Numbered from the stretch's first letter, positions 5,561-13,270 are shown. The stretch: 16,730 bases of DNA from JBDSSS01 sp039928615 (GCA_039928615.1 JBDSSS010000070.1:1-16730); one strand, 5' to 3'. The notes: a model not told the origin generated them from the letters alone. Translations and numbers: made by a program.

Positions 5561-8119
5561 ATGGACCTTTCGCTCACCACCCGCGCCCAGGAGGCCGTCG
5601 CCCAGGCGTCGACGACCGCTGCGGCCAAGCACCACCCCAGCATCGAGCCGGCCCACCTGCTCCTCGCGCTCGCCGCCCAGCCCGGCACGACGACCCCCGC
5701 CCTCCTCGAGGCCGGCGGGTCCTCCGCAGGCGCCGCGACGCAGGCCGCCGAGACGGCGATGCGGGCGCTGCCTCAGGTGACCGGCGCGGCCCAGCCGCAG
5801 CTGTCGCGCACCGGTCTCGCCACGCTCACGCAGGCGCAGCAGTACATGACGGCGATGGGCGACAGCTTCGTCTCGACCGACCACCTGCTCCTCGCCATCG
5901 CCCGCACCGGCCAGTTCGCCCTCGACGCCGACGCGATCGAGGCGGCCATCCCCGGGCTGCGCGGGGGCCGCAAGGTCGTCTCGCAGAACCCTGAGGGCAC
6001 CTTCGAGGCGCTCGAGAAGTACGGCTCCGACCTCACCGCCCAGGCTCGCGCCGGCAAGCTCGACCCCGTCATCGGGCGCGATGCCGAGATCCGCCGGGTC
6101 ATCCAGGTGCTCAGCCGTCGCACGAAGAACAACCCCGTCCTCATCGGCGAGCCCGGGGTCGGCAAGACCGCCGTCGTCGAGGGCCTCGCCCAGCGGATGG
6201 TCGAGGGTGACGTCCCCGAGAGCCTGCGCGACAAGACCCTGATCAGCCTCGACCTCGCGGCGATGGTCGCCGGGGCGAAGTACCGCGGTGAGTTCGAGGA
6301 GCGGCTCAAGGCCGTCCTCGAGGAGATCAAGGGCTCCGACGGCCAGGTCGTCACCTTCATCGACGAGATCCACACCGTCGTCGGTGCGGGCGCCGGGGGC
6401 GAGGGCGCGATGGACGCCGGCAACATGCTCAAGCCGATGCTCGCGCGCGGCGAGCTGCGGCTCGTCGGCGCGACGACCCTCGACGAGTACCGCAAGCACA
6501 TCGAGAAGGACGCCGCCCTCGAGCGGCGCTTCCAGCAGGTCTTCGTCGGTGAGCCGTCTGTCGAGGACACGATCGTGATCCTGCGCGGGCTCAAGGAACG
6601 CTACGAGGCCCACCACAAGGTGACGATCGCCGACTCCGCACTCGTCGCCGCCGCGACGCTCTCGGACCGCTACATCTCGGGGCGCCAGCTGCCCGACAAG
6701 GCGATCGACCTCATCGACGAGGCCGCGTCCCGGCTGCGGATGGAGATCGACTCCTCGCCCGTCGAGATCGACGAGCTGCGCCGAGCCGTCGACCGGCTGA
6801 CGATGGAGGAGTTCGCGCTCGCCCAGGAGACCGACGCCGCGTCGGTCGAGCGGCTCGAGCGGCTGCGCAAGGACCTCGCCGACCGCTCCGACGAGCTGGC
6901 CGGTCTCAACGCGAGGTGGGAGGCGGAGAAGGCCGGCCTCAACGCCGTCGGCGACCTCAAGGCGCGCATCGACGACCTGCGCATGCAGGCCGAGCGGCTC
7001 CAGCGCGACGGCGACCTCGCCGGCGCGTCGAAGATCGCCTACGGCGACATCCCCACCCTCGAGCGACAGCTCGCCGACGCCCAGGAGCGCGAGGCCGCCG
7101 CCACGACCGTCGGCGAGGAGCCGATGGTCAAGGAGGAGGTGGGCGCGGACGACATCGCCGAGGTGATCTCGGCCTGGACCGGCATACCCTCCGGGCGCCT
7201 GCTCGAGGGCGAGTCGGAGAAGCTGCTCCACATGGAGCAGCACATCGCCGCGCGCCTGGTCGGGCAGACCGAGGCGGTCCGGGCGGTCTCCGACGCGGTG
7301 CGCCGCACCCGGGCCGGTGTCTCGGACCCCGACCGGCCCACCGGCAGCTTCCTCTTCCTCGGCCCCACCGGCGTCGGCAAGACCGAGCTCGCCAAGAGCC
7401 TCGCCGACTTCCTCTTCGACGACGAGCGCGCCATGGTGCGCATCGACATGTCGGAGTACTCAGAGCGGCACTCCGTCGCCCGTCTCATCGGGGCGCCCCC
7501 CGGCTACGTCGGCTACGAGGAGGGCGGTCAGCTCACCGAGGCGGTGCGCCGACGGCCCTACTCCGTCATCCTGCTCGACGAGGTGGAGAAGGCCCACCCC
7601 GAGACCTTCGACATCCTGCTCCAGGTCCTCGACGACGGCCGGCTCACCGACGGGCAGGGCCGCACCGTCGACTTCCGCAACGTCATCCTCGTGCTCACCT
7701 CCAACCTCGGGTCGCAGTTCCTCGTCGACCCGACGCTGACCCCCGAGGCCAAGCACGAGGCGGTCCTCGCCGTCGTGCGGCAGGCCTTCAAGCCGGAGTT
7801 CCTCAACCGGCTCGACGAGATCGTCGTCTTCGACCCGCTCGGCCGGGAGGAGCTCGCACACATCGTCGAGCTGCAGGTGCGCGCCTTCGGCACCCGCCTC
7901 GCCGACCGGCGGGTCACGCTCACGGTCACCGACACCGCGCGCGACTGGCTGGCCCGCACCGGCTACGACCCGGCCTACGGCGCCCGGCCGCTGCGTCGTC
8001 TCGTCCAGCGCGAGATCGGCGACCGGTTGGCCCGGGCACTGCTCTCCGGTGAGGTCCGCGACGGTGCGACGGTGGCGGTCGACCTCGACGCGTCGGGGGA
8101 GACCCTGACGCTCGGCTGA
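5561..8119 (+). CDS. clpB: ClpB ATP-dependent disaggregase (Hsp100)
   Basis: 852 residues, the usual ClpB length. ClpB is a hexameric AAA+ machine that threads aggregated proteins through its pore with DnaK, DnaJ and GrpE. Seen: Clp N-domain (MDLSLTTRAQEAV, then two repeats to about 145); NBD1 with Walker A GEPGVGKT (196-203, K202), pore-loop Y241 and Walker B D268/E269; a coiled-coil M-domain (about 400-525) rich in Glu/Arg/Leu, which distinguishes it from ClpA/ClpC; NBD2 with Walker A GPTGVGKT (601-608, K607), GYVG pore loop (Y649) and Walker B D673/E674; C-terminal small domain. The ATG at 5561 has AGGAG at 5551-5555. The HAIR site upstream implies HspR repression and heat induction, matching the dnaJ-hspR genes nearby. 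Confidence 0.98.
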   Translation: MDLSLTTRAQEAVAQASTTAAAKHHPSIEPAHLLLALAAQPGTTTPALLEAGGSSAGAATQAAETAMRALPQVTGAAQPQLSRTGLATLTQAQQYMTAMGDSFVSTDHLLLAIARTGQFALDADAIEAAIPGLRGGRKVVSQNPEGTFEALEKYGSDLTAQARAGKLDPVIGRDAEIRRVIQVLSRRTKNNPVLIGEPGVGKTAVVEGLAQRMVEGDVPESLRDKTLISLDLAAMVAGAKYRGEFEERLKAVLEEIKGSDGQVVTFIDEIHTVVGAGAGGEGAMDAGNMLKPMLARGELRLVGATTLDEYRKHIEKDAALERRFQQVFVGEPSVEDTIVILRGLKERYEAHHKVTIADSALVAAATLSDRYISGRQLPDKAIDLIDEAASRLRMEIDSSPVEIDELRRAVDRLTMEEFALAQETDAASVERLERLRKDLADRSDELAGLNARWEAEKAGLNAVGDLKARIDDLRMQAERLQRDGDLAGASKIAYGDIPTLERQLADAQEREAAATTVGEEPMVKEEVGADDIAEVISAWTGIPSGRLLEGESEKLLHMEQHIAARLVGQTEAVRAVSDAVRRTRAGVSDPDRPTGSFLFLGPTGVGKTELAKSLADFLFDDERAMVRIDMSEYSERHSVARLIGAPPGYVGYEEGGQLTEAVRRRPYSVILLDEVEKAHPETFDILLQVLDDGRLTDGQGRTVDFRNVILVLTSNLGSQFLVDPTLTPEAKHEAVLAVVRQAFKPEFLNRLDEIVVFDPLGREELAHIVELQVRAFGTRLADRRVTLTVTDTARDWLARTGYDPAYGARPLRRLVQREIGDRLARALLSGEVRDGATVAVDLDASGETLTLG

Positions 8120-8137
8120 CGGTCCACGGGGATCTGG

Positions 8138-8197
8138 CTGCGGATCAGTCTGCGTGCGGTGCCGCCCTGGCGACACCAGGCGCGGACTGATCCGCAG
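8138..8197. terminator. Long hairpin, likely bidirectional terminator between clpB and the SRPBCC gene
   Basis: CTGCGGATCAGTC (8138-8150) pairs exactly with GACTGATCCGCAG (8185-8197). The stem continues through a T-G wobble (8151/8184) and three more pairs (8152-8154 with 8181-8183), about 17 bp in all. The 24-25-nt loop contains a small CCTGG/CCAGG hairpin. It fills the 96-bp gap between two convergent genes, so it can act on both strands. There is no T-tract on either side, as is common in actinobacteria. Confidence 0.75.
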
Positions 8198-8215
8198 ACT
8201 GATGGTGCGGCGACG

Positions 8216-8686
8216 TCAGTGCTCGACGGCCTCGGCCAGCAGCACGAGCGTCTCCTCGCGAACGTCCCGCGGGACGGCTGGGAAGGGGATCGTGCGCAGC
8301 ACCTCCGGGTCGGTGACGCCCGACCAGTCGTAGGTCTGGCGCACGAGCGTGCCGCCCTCGCTCGGCTCGAGGTCGAAGCGCCAGCTCCACCCCAGCGGCT
8401 GCTGCCCCGGGTCGGCGACCGCCCACCCGATGGCGCGACCGGGCTCGCAGACGGTGACGTGGTTGTCGGTCTCGTAGTGGTTGCCCGGACCCATCGACAT
8501 CGCCATCCGGAACACCTGCCCGACCGCCGTGACCGGGACACCGGCGACGAGGCGGACGACCATCCCCGAGTCGTCGAGCGCGGGGTGGCGGGCCGGGTCG
8601 GCGAGCACCGCGAAGACGGCCTCGGGACTCGCCCGGACCTCGCGGGTCACCACGTCGAACCGCGCCTTGGGCGCCTTGCCGCTCAT
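8216..8686 (-). CDS. SRPBCC (START-like / polyketide-cyclase-type) family protein
   Basis: 156 residues. The pattern is that of the helix-grip SRPBCC fold: an N-terminal strand (ARFDVVTREVRAS), then the motif PEAVFAVLADPARHPALDDSG, which is typical of these small ligand-binding proteins, then alternating strands with WSWRFDLEPSEGGTLVRQTYDWSG and a long C-terminal helix. Such proteins bind hydrophobic ligands; ligand and reaction cannot be read from the sequence. The ATG at 8686 is preferred because conservation begins a few residues later. On the minus strand TACGCT lies with its last T at -7 from this ATG, suggesting a leaderless transcript, although GAGG near the ATG could also serve as a ribosome-binding site. 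It follows the HAD gene by 43 bp on the same strand. It is convergent with clpB. Confidence 0.82.
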   Translation of the reverse strand: MSGKAPKARFDVVTREVRASPEAVFAVLADPARHPALDDSGMVVRLVAGVPVTAVGQVFRMAMSMGPGNHYETDNHVTVCEPGRAIGWAVADPGQQPLGWSWRFDLEPSEGGTLVRQTYDWSGVTDPEVLRTIPFPAVPRDVREETLVLLAEAVEH

Positions 8687-8692
8687 GGCCTC

Positions 8693-8698
8693 AGCGTA
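8693..8698 (-). promoter_or_regulatory. Candidate -10 (TACGCT) for a leaderless SRPBCC transcript
   Basis: On the minus strand, TACGCT followed by six bases and then ATG puts the hexamer at -12 to -7 from the start codon, the spacing expected when the transcript begins at the start codon. No clear -35 was found. It overlaps one of the window's GTATGC hexamers. Confidence 0.35.
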
Positions 8699-8729
8699 TG
8701 CCGCTGGGCCGGGTGAAGAGCTCGGCCTC

Positions 8730-9302
8730 CTACCCGAAGGTGGTGGCGGCCACGACGTTGTCGGGCCGGTCGTCGGTGAACCACACCTCGGCCGGCCCCA
8801 CGCTCCGGCCGAGGTCGGTCTCGATGACCCGGTGCGCGGCGGCGAAGGCGGCCGGGTCGGGCTTGGCCACCCCCAGCTCGGCGCTGTTGAGCACGCCGTC
8901 GAAGAGGTGGTCGAGGCCGAGCTGGCGCAGCTCGGCGGGGACGTGGTCGGTGCCGTTGGTGAAGAGGTAGGTGCGCCGGCCGGCCTGGCGCAGGGTCTCG
9001 ATCCGGGCGACCGTCGAGGCGACCGGGGTCCCCCGGTGGGCGCGCCACCGCTCCATCTGGTCGTGCACCGGGGCCCCGTCGGGGAGGTCGGCCGCGAGCG
9101 CGTCGCAGATGGCGGCATACCACTGGGCGAAGCTCGCCCGGCCCGTGATGGTCGGCTCGACGAGGTCGGGGCGGAAGGCGGTCGCGGCGAGGTGACCCGC
9201 CGGGAGCCCGAGCGCGGACTCGATGGAGGGCGCGACGTCACCCGGCCCGAAGTCGCGCACGACGCCGTCGAGGTCGAAGACGTGGGCTGCGCGGGCGGTC
9301 AC
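8730..9302 (-). CDS. HAD-superfamily hydrolase (subfamily IA type)
   Basis: 190 residues. HAD motifs are complete: motif I DLDG (nucleophile D10, acid D12), motif II LFTNGT (T115, N116), motif III lysine in GVAKPDP (K147), motif IV FTDDRPDN (D177, D178). A helical cap (about 18-90) lies between motifs I and II. These enzymes are usually Mg2+-dependent phosphatases or phosphoglucomutase-like proteins; the substrate cannot be predicted. The GTG start at 9302 was chosen because it lies just before the first strand (AAHVFDLDG) and forms a GTGA overlap with the stop of the upstream LapA-like gene. Longer frames to an upstream ATG would run through that gene. The stop is TAG. It is probably translated by coupling to the upstream gene. 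Confidence 0.87.
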   Translation of the reverse strand: MTARAAHVFDLDGVVRDFGPGDVAPSIESALGLPAGHLAATAFRPDLVEPTITGRASFAQWYAAICDALAADLPDGAPVHDQMERWRAHRGTPVASTVARIETLRQAGRRTYLFTNGTDHVPAELRQLGLDHLFDGVLNSAELGVAKPDPAAFAAAHRVIETDLGRSVGPAEVWFTDDRPDNVVAATTFG

Positions 9303-9856
9303 GCGCGCCGGTCGCGCCCTGCGCCGGGGTGGCCGCCCTCGGGTTCGTCCTGCTTCCACGCGGCGGTCCCGTCGGAGACCCGGCCGTCGGCCCGGCCGGT
9401 GACGACGTCGGCCACCGAGGGCCCCTCGCGGTCACGCCACTCCGCCTCGCGTCGGCCCAGGTCGGCCTCGCGGGTGTCGAGCTCGGAGGTGCGGGTGGAC
9501 AGTGCGGTCTCACGCTTCTCGAGGTCCTCGTTGCGGGCGCCGGCGTCGCGCAGCTGGCGCTCGTGGGTGGCCCGCTGGTCGGAGGCGGAGCGCTCGAGCT
9601 CGGCGACGCGCTCCTGCTCGCGGTCCTCGCGGCGGCGGCGGGCCCGGCGGCGCACGCTGCGTGCCACCACGGCCCAGCCGAGCGCGAGGAGCAGCACGGC
9701 GACCGCGGTCGCGATGGCGAGCTCGAGCGCCGTCACGTCACGGGTGAAGCCGTTGATGTCGAGCGGGATCGTCGTCGTCGCCCCGCGGGTGCCCGAGTAG
9801 ACGGCGACGCAGCCCAGCGCCCCGAGGACGAGGAGGATGAGGCCGAGGACGATCAT
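9299..9856 (-). CDS. LapA-like small membrane protein with cytoplasmic coiled coil
   Basis: 185 residues. Two predicted membrane segments (about 2-20, MIVLGLILLVLGALGCVAVY, and 44-66, ELAIATAVAVLLLALGWAVVA) enclose a short loop with an IPLDINGFT strand, the layout of LapA/DUF1049-type proteins. A very basic stretch (69-78, RRRARRRRED) marks the cytoplasmic side. A charged, heptad-like region follows (about 78-145), then a disordered tail. No catalytic motif. The ATG at 9856 has AGGAG six bases upstream on the minus strand. The stop overlaps the HAD start by four bases. Function unknown; LapA relatives are linked to lipopolysaccharide assembly in Gram-negatives, which does not transfer here. 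It is divergent from the LprG-like gene. Confidence 0.75.
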   Translation of the reverse strand: MIVLGLILLVLGALGCVAVYSGTRGATTTIPLDINGFTRDVTALELAIATAVAVLLLALGWAVVARSVRRRARRRREDREQERVAELERSASDQRATHERQLRDAGARNEDLEKRETALSTRTSELDTREADLGRREAEWRDREGPSVADVVTGRADGRVSDGTAAWKQDEPEGGHPGAGRDRRA

Positions 9857-9893
9857 GGGGGCTCCTGGGGTGCAGTGGTGGGCCGACGGTCGG

Positions 9894-9899
9894 ACCCTA
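9894..9899 (-). promoter_or_regulatory. Candidate -10 (TAGGGT) for the minus-strand LapA-HAD genes
   Basis: TAGGGT on the minus strand, 37 bases before the ATG at 9856, fits the actinobacterial -10 TAnnnT and would give a ~30-nt leader containing the AGGAG ribosome-binding site. No clear -35. It lies in the 123-bp divergent region shared with the LprG-like gene. Confidence 0.35.
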
Positions 9900-9966
9900 G
9901 CGAACGTGAGGGCGGGCAGGGGAGCCGGCGCGTGTCGACCCCAGAGGACGTACCCCGTCGTTCCGT

Positions 9967-9972
9967 TAGCCT
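9967..9972 (+). promoter_or_regulatory. Candidate -10 (TAGCCT) for lprG-like gene, nearly leaderless
   Basis: TAGCCT ends 7 bases before the ATG at 9980. No Shine-Dalgarno sequence precedes that ATG, so a leaderless transcript starting at or one base before the start codon is plausible. Confidence 0.4.
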
Positions 9973-9979
9973 GACGGGC

Positions 9980-10693
9980 ATGCGCCTCACCGGACGGCTC
10001 ACCGCAGCCGCGATCTCCGCCCTGTGCCTCCTCGGTGCGTCCGGGTGCTCCGGCGACGACGCGAAGCCAGCGCCGACCCAGCAGGCCGCGCCGAGCGCCG
10101 CGCAGCGGCTCGCCGTCGCCAAGACCACCCTCGACAGCACGCCGTCGGTCCACCTCACGCTCACCGGGTCCGACCTGCCGGAGGGCACGAACGGCATCAT
10201 CTCCGCCGACGGTGTCGGGACGCACCCGCCGGCGTTCAAGGGCACCTTCAAGGTCCGGCTCGGCGGCATCGAGGCCGATGCCGAGATCACGTCGGTCGAC
10301 GGGGACGTCTACGCCAAGCTGCCGCTGATCCCCGGCACCAACAAGATCGACCCGAAGACCTTCGGGGTGCCCGACCCGGCGACCCTCTTCTCGACCGACA
10401 CGGGCATCACCTCGCTCCTCACGGCGACCGCCGAGCCGACGCTCGGCGGCCAGGTGCGCAACGGCTCCGACGTCCTCACGACGGTCACCGGCACCCTCCC
10501 GGGCGCGAGCGTCGTCGACCTCTTCGGCATCGGCGACCGCAACGGCACCTTCGCCGCGACCTACGGGCTGACCGACGCCGACGAGCTGCGCACCGTGAAG
10601 CTGACCGGCCCCTTCCACGGAGCCGGCACGACCTCGACCTACAGCCTCGTCCTCGACCGGTACGGCGACCCCGTCACGATCGTGAAGCCCTGA
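9980..10693 (+). CDS. lprG: LppX/LprAFG-family lipoprotein (LprG-like)
   Basis: 237 residues. A lipoprotein signal peptide (MRLTGRLTAAAISALCLLGA) ends in a lipobox ASGC with lipidated Cys23, followed by a Ser/Ala/Pro-rich linker. The mature domain has the LppX_LprAFG pattern: AQRLAVAKTTLDSTPSVHLTLTGSDLPEG, then alternating strands with VDGDVYAKLPLIPG and a C-terminal ...YSLVLDRYGDPVTIVKP. In mycobacteria this fold binds triacylated lipids and hands them across the envelope. The MFS transporter gene starts 2 bp downstream, the same pairing as LprG-P55 (Rv1411c-Rv1410c). The ATG at 9980 is set by the signal peptide; a TAGCCT -10 just upstream suggests leaderless expression. The family call is firm; the LprG role is inferred from fold and neighbour. 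Confidence 0.88.
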   Translation: MRLTGRLTAAAISALCLLGASGCSGDDAKPAPTQQAAPSAAQRLAVAKTTLDSTPSVHLTLTGSDLPEGTNGIISADGVGTHPPAFKGTFKVRLGGIEADAEITSVDGDVYAKLPLIPGTNKIDPKTFGVPDPATLFSTDTGITSLLTATAEPTLGGQVRNGSDVLTTVTGTLPGASVVDLFGIGDRNGTFAATYGLTDADELRTVKLTGPFHGAGTTSTYSLVLDRYGDPVTIVKP

Positions 10694-10695
10694 GC

Positions 10696-12447
10696 GTGAC
10701 GGCTGCCCCCACCGGCGGCGGGGCTCCGGCGGGCTCGGGGCCCGCGCGCCGCCGGCCGCTCCTCGCGGTCGCCGGTGCGGCGGTGGCCCTCGCGGCCGCC
10801 GACACCTACGTCGTCGTCCTCGCCCTGACCGACATGATGGCGGGGGTCGGCATCGGGATCGACGCCCTCCAGCGCGCGACCCCCATCATCAGCGGCTTCC
10901 TGCTCGGCTACATCGCCGTGCTCCCCCTCATCGGACGGCTGTCGGACCTGCTGGACCGGCGCCGCATCCTGCTCGGCTGCCTCATCGTCTTCGTCGTCGG
11001 GTCGGCGGTCACGGCGCTCGCCGTCGACCTGCCGGTGCTCGTCACCGGGCGCGTGCTCCAGGGCATCGGCGGCGGCGGACTGGTGCCGGCGACGCTCGCG
11101 CTCGTCGCCGACCTCTGGCCGCCGGGTCGGCGCGGCATGCCGCTCGGCGTCGTCGGCGCGGTGCAGGAGCTCGGCTCGGTGCTCGGGCCGGTGCTTGGTG
11201 CGGTGATCCTCGCGTGGTCGGGTTGGCGGGCGATCTTCTGGGCCAACGTCGTTGCCGGCATCGTGCTGTATGCCGCGATCCGCCTCCTCGGGGCACCCGG
11301 CGGTGAGGCTCCTGCCGCCCAGCACGATGACCGTTCGCACCGGCGCTGGCTCGCGGTGACGGCGTGGGGGTGCGGCCTGCTCGGCGTCGTGGCGCTCGGT
11401 CTCGCGCTGGCGGCGCCGGAGGCGCTCGTCACCGACGTGACGTGGGGGGTGCCCTTCGTCCCGCTCGCGGGCACCTCGCGGGTGCTGACCCCGATCGGGC
11501 TCGCCGGCCTCGCCCTGGTGCTCGCTCTCGCCGCCGTCACCGCCCCGAGGTGGTGGCCCGTGCTCCGCAGGGCCGACCTCCTCGGGGCCCTGCTCGTCGC
11601 GGTGGCCCTCGGCTGCCTCGTCGTCACCTTCGCGTCCTCCGACCCGGAGCGGGAGGTGGTCGGCCCGCTCGGGGTCGCCCTGCTGCCCGTCGGCGCCGCC
11701 GCCCTGCTCGGCCTCGCCGTCTGGCACCGGCACGCGACCGAGCCGCTCATCCCGCGGGGTGTCGTGCACGGGCGGGGGGTCCGGGCGATGGTCGTCAGCC
11801 TGCTCGTCGGGGCCGCGCTCGTGGCCGTCATCGTCGACGTGCCCCTCCTCGCCCGGCTCACCGACGACTACGACGAGACCGGCGCCGCCCTCGTGCTCGT
11901 GCGCTTCCTCGTGGCCGTCCCCGTCGGGGCGCTCCTCGGGGGATGGTCCATCCGCCGCCTCGGCGCGGGACCCGTCGCGGGCGTCGGGCTCGGGCTCGCC
12001 GCGGTGGGGCTCGGCATCATGTCGCGATGGGGCCTCGCCGCCGTCGGGGACACCCTGACGACGACGGCGGTCCTCGTGCTCGTCGGCCTCGGCGCCGGCC
12101 TGGCTCTCGCCCCCGTCAACGACGCTGCCCTCGCGGATGCCCCGGCGGACGGTCACGGTGTGGCGAGCTCGCTCGTCGTCGTCGCGCGGATGGTCGGCAT
12201 GGTCGTCGGGCTCGCCCTGCTCACCTCGATCGGGCTGAACCGCTACTACGACGCCGTCCGGCTGCTGCCCGACCCCCTCGACACGGCGGCTCTCATCGGG
12301 GCCGGTGTGGTGCAGGTGCAGACGGTGTTCCTCGGGGGCGCGGTCGCCGCGGGGGTGGGGGCTCTCGTCGCCTTCTCGCTCGGCGGCCCGGTGCGGGACC
12401 CGGAGGTCGTGACCTCCACGGCCGACGGAGTCGGCGTCAGTCGGTGA
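10696..12447 (+). CDS. MFS transporter, P55 (Rv1410c)-like lipid/drug exporter
   Basis: 583 residues with about 14 hydrophobic segments (DHA2-like). TM1 carries an acidic motif AADTYVVVLALTDMM (D36), and the text around it closely resembles P55 of mycobacteria. A motif-A-like loop GRLSDLLDRRR spans 80-90. TM5 has the antiporter motif QELGSVLGPVLGA with buried E158. The buried acids fit proton coupling (inference). In mycobacteria P55 with LprG exports triacylglycerides and is needed for normal envelope; drug efflux has also been reported. The GTG at 10696 lies 2 bp after the lprG-like stop and there is no good ribosome-binding site, so translation is probably coupled. The C-terminus overlaps the convergent exonuclease gene by 11 bp, leaving no room for a terminator between them. 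Confidence 0.87.
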   Translation: MTAAPTGGGAPAGSGPARRRPLLAVAGAAVALAAADTYVVVLALTDMMAGVGIGIDALQRATPIISGFLLGYIAVLPLIGRLSDLLDRRRILLGCLIVFVVGSAVTALAVDLPVLVTGRVLQGIGGGGLVPATLALVADLWPPGRRGMPLGVVGAVQELGSVLGPVLGAVILAWSGWRAIFWANVVAGIVLYAAIRLLGAPGGEAPAAQHDDRSHRRWLAVTAWGCGLLGVVALGLALAAPEALVTDVTWGVPFVPLAGTSRVLTPIGLAGLALVLALAAVTAPRWWPVLRRADLLGALLVAVALGCLVVTFASSDPEREVVGPLGVALLPVGAAALLGLAVWHRHATEPLIPRGVVHGRGVRAMVVSLLVGAALVAVIVDVPLLARLTDDYDETGAALVLVRFLVAVPVGALLGGWSIRRLGAGPVAGVGLGLAAVGLGIMSRWGLAAVGDTLTTTAVLVLVGLGAGLALAPVNDAALADAPADGHGVASSLVVVARMVGMVVGLALLTSIGLNRYYDAVRLLPDPLDTAALIGAGVVQVQTVFLGGAVAAGVGALVAFSLGGPVRDPEVVTSTADGVGVSR

Positions 12448-13228
12448 CCTCGAAGACGACCGGGGCGTGGTCGGACGCGCCCTTGCCCTTGCGCTCCTCA
12501 CGGTCGATCGCCGCGCCGGAGACCCGGTCGGTCAGCGCGGGGGAGCAGAGCGCGAAGTCGATCCGCATGCCCTGTCGCTTGGCGAAGCGCAGCTGCGTGT
12601 AGTCCCAGTAGGTGAAGGTGCCCGGGCCGGGCGTGTGCGGTCGGACGACGTCGGCGAAACCGGCGGCGAGCACGGCACGGAAGGCGGCGCGCTCGGCGGG
12701 TGAGGTGTGGGTGCGGTCGGCGAAGTAGTCGACGCTCCAGACGTCCTCGTCCTCGGGGGCGATGTTCCAGTCGCCGAGCAGGGCGATCGGCGCGGTGGGG
12801 TCGTCGGCGAGCCACCCGCGGCCGGCCGTGGCGAGGGCGTCGAGCCACGCGAGCTTGTAGTCGAGGTGCGGGTCCTCGAGCGACCGCCCGTTGGGGATGT
12901 AGAGCGACCAGACGCGCACCCCGGCGCAGGTGGCACCGATCGCCCGGGCCTCGGGGGCGGCCGGGTCGCCCCAACCCGGCATCCCGTCGAAGCCGACCTG
13001 GACGTCCTCGAGGCCCACCCGTGAGATCACGGCGACGCCGTTCCACTGGTTCACCCCGTGGTGGGCCACCTCGTAGCCGAGGGCGGTGAAGCGGTCGAAG
13101 GGGAACTGCTCGTGCTTCGCCTTGGTCTCCTGGATGGCGAGGACGTCGACGTCGGTCCGCTCGAGCCAGGCCTCGACGCGGTCGATGCGGGAGCGGATGG
13201 AGTTGACGTTCCAGGTAGCGATGCGCAC
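12437..13228 (-). CDS. xth: Exodeoxyribonuclease III (AP endonuclease family)
   Basis: 263 residues, the usual length. Exonuclease III/AP endonuclease removes nucleotides from 3' ends and cuts at abasic sites in base-excision repair. Catalytic motifs of the EEP fold are present: N7 in TWNVNSIRSR, metal ligand E34 in AIQETK, Y110 in SLYIPNG, D153 and N155 in GDWNIAP, D224 in MRIDFAL, and the D253-H254 pair in GASDHAPV. The GTG at 13228 starts immediately before the first conserved strand (RIATWNVNS). On the minus strand TACGGT ends at -7 from this GTG, and there is no Shine-Dalgarno sequence, fitting a leaderless message. It is divergent from the SDR gene and convergent with the MFS gene (11-bp overlap). 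Confidence 0.96.
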   Translation of the reverse strand: MRIATWNVNSIRSRIDRVEAWLERTDVDVLAIQETKAKHEQFPFDRFTALGYEVAHHGVNQWNGVAVISRVGLEDVQVGFDGMPGWGDPAAPEARAIGATCAGVRVWSLYIPNGRSLEDPHLDYKLAWLDALATAGRGWLADDPTAPIALLGDWNIAPEDEDVWSVDYFADRTHTSPAERAAFRAVLAAGFADVVRPHTPGPGTFTYWDYTQLRFAKRQGMRIDFALCSPALTDRVSGAAIDREERKGKGASDHAPVVFEVTD

Positions 13229-13234
13229 CCGGCC

Positions 13235-13240
13235 ACCGTA
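13235..13240 (-). promoter_or_regulatory. Candidate -10 (TACGGT) for leaderless xth
   Basis: On the minus strand TACGGT is followed by six bases (GGCCGG) and then the GTG start, so the hexamer lies exactly at -12 to -7. No -35 is evident. Confidence 0.45.
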
Positions 13241-13270
13241 GACGAGGCCGCCGACGACCCGGACGGTCCC

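Noticed and set aside
5471..7243. Long minus-strand open frame opposite clpB
   Set aside because: It mirrors the highly conserved ClpB frame and shows no motif; it is a shadow of GC-rich codon use.
8730..9359. Longer HAD start at the upstream ATG
   Set aside because: The extra residues are Arg/Pro-rich and lie within the end of the LapA-like gene; the GTG at 9302 gives a GTGA overlap and starts just before the first conserved strand.
10639..12501. Long minus-strand open frame opposite the MFS transporter
   Set aside because: Product is dominated by Asp, Glu, His and Arg, the complement of hydrophobic membrane codons; not a plausible protein.
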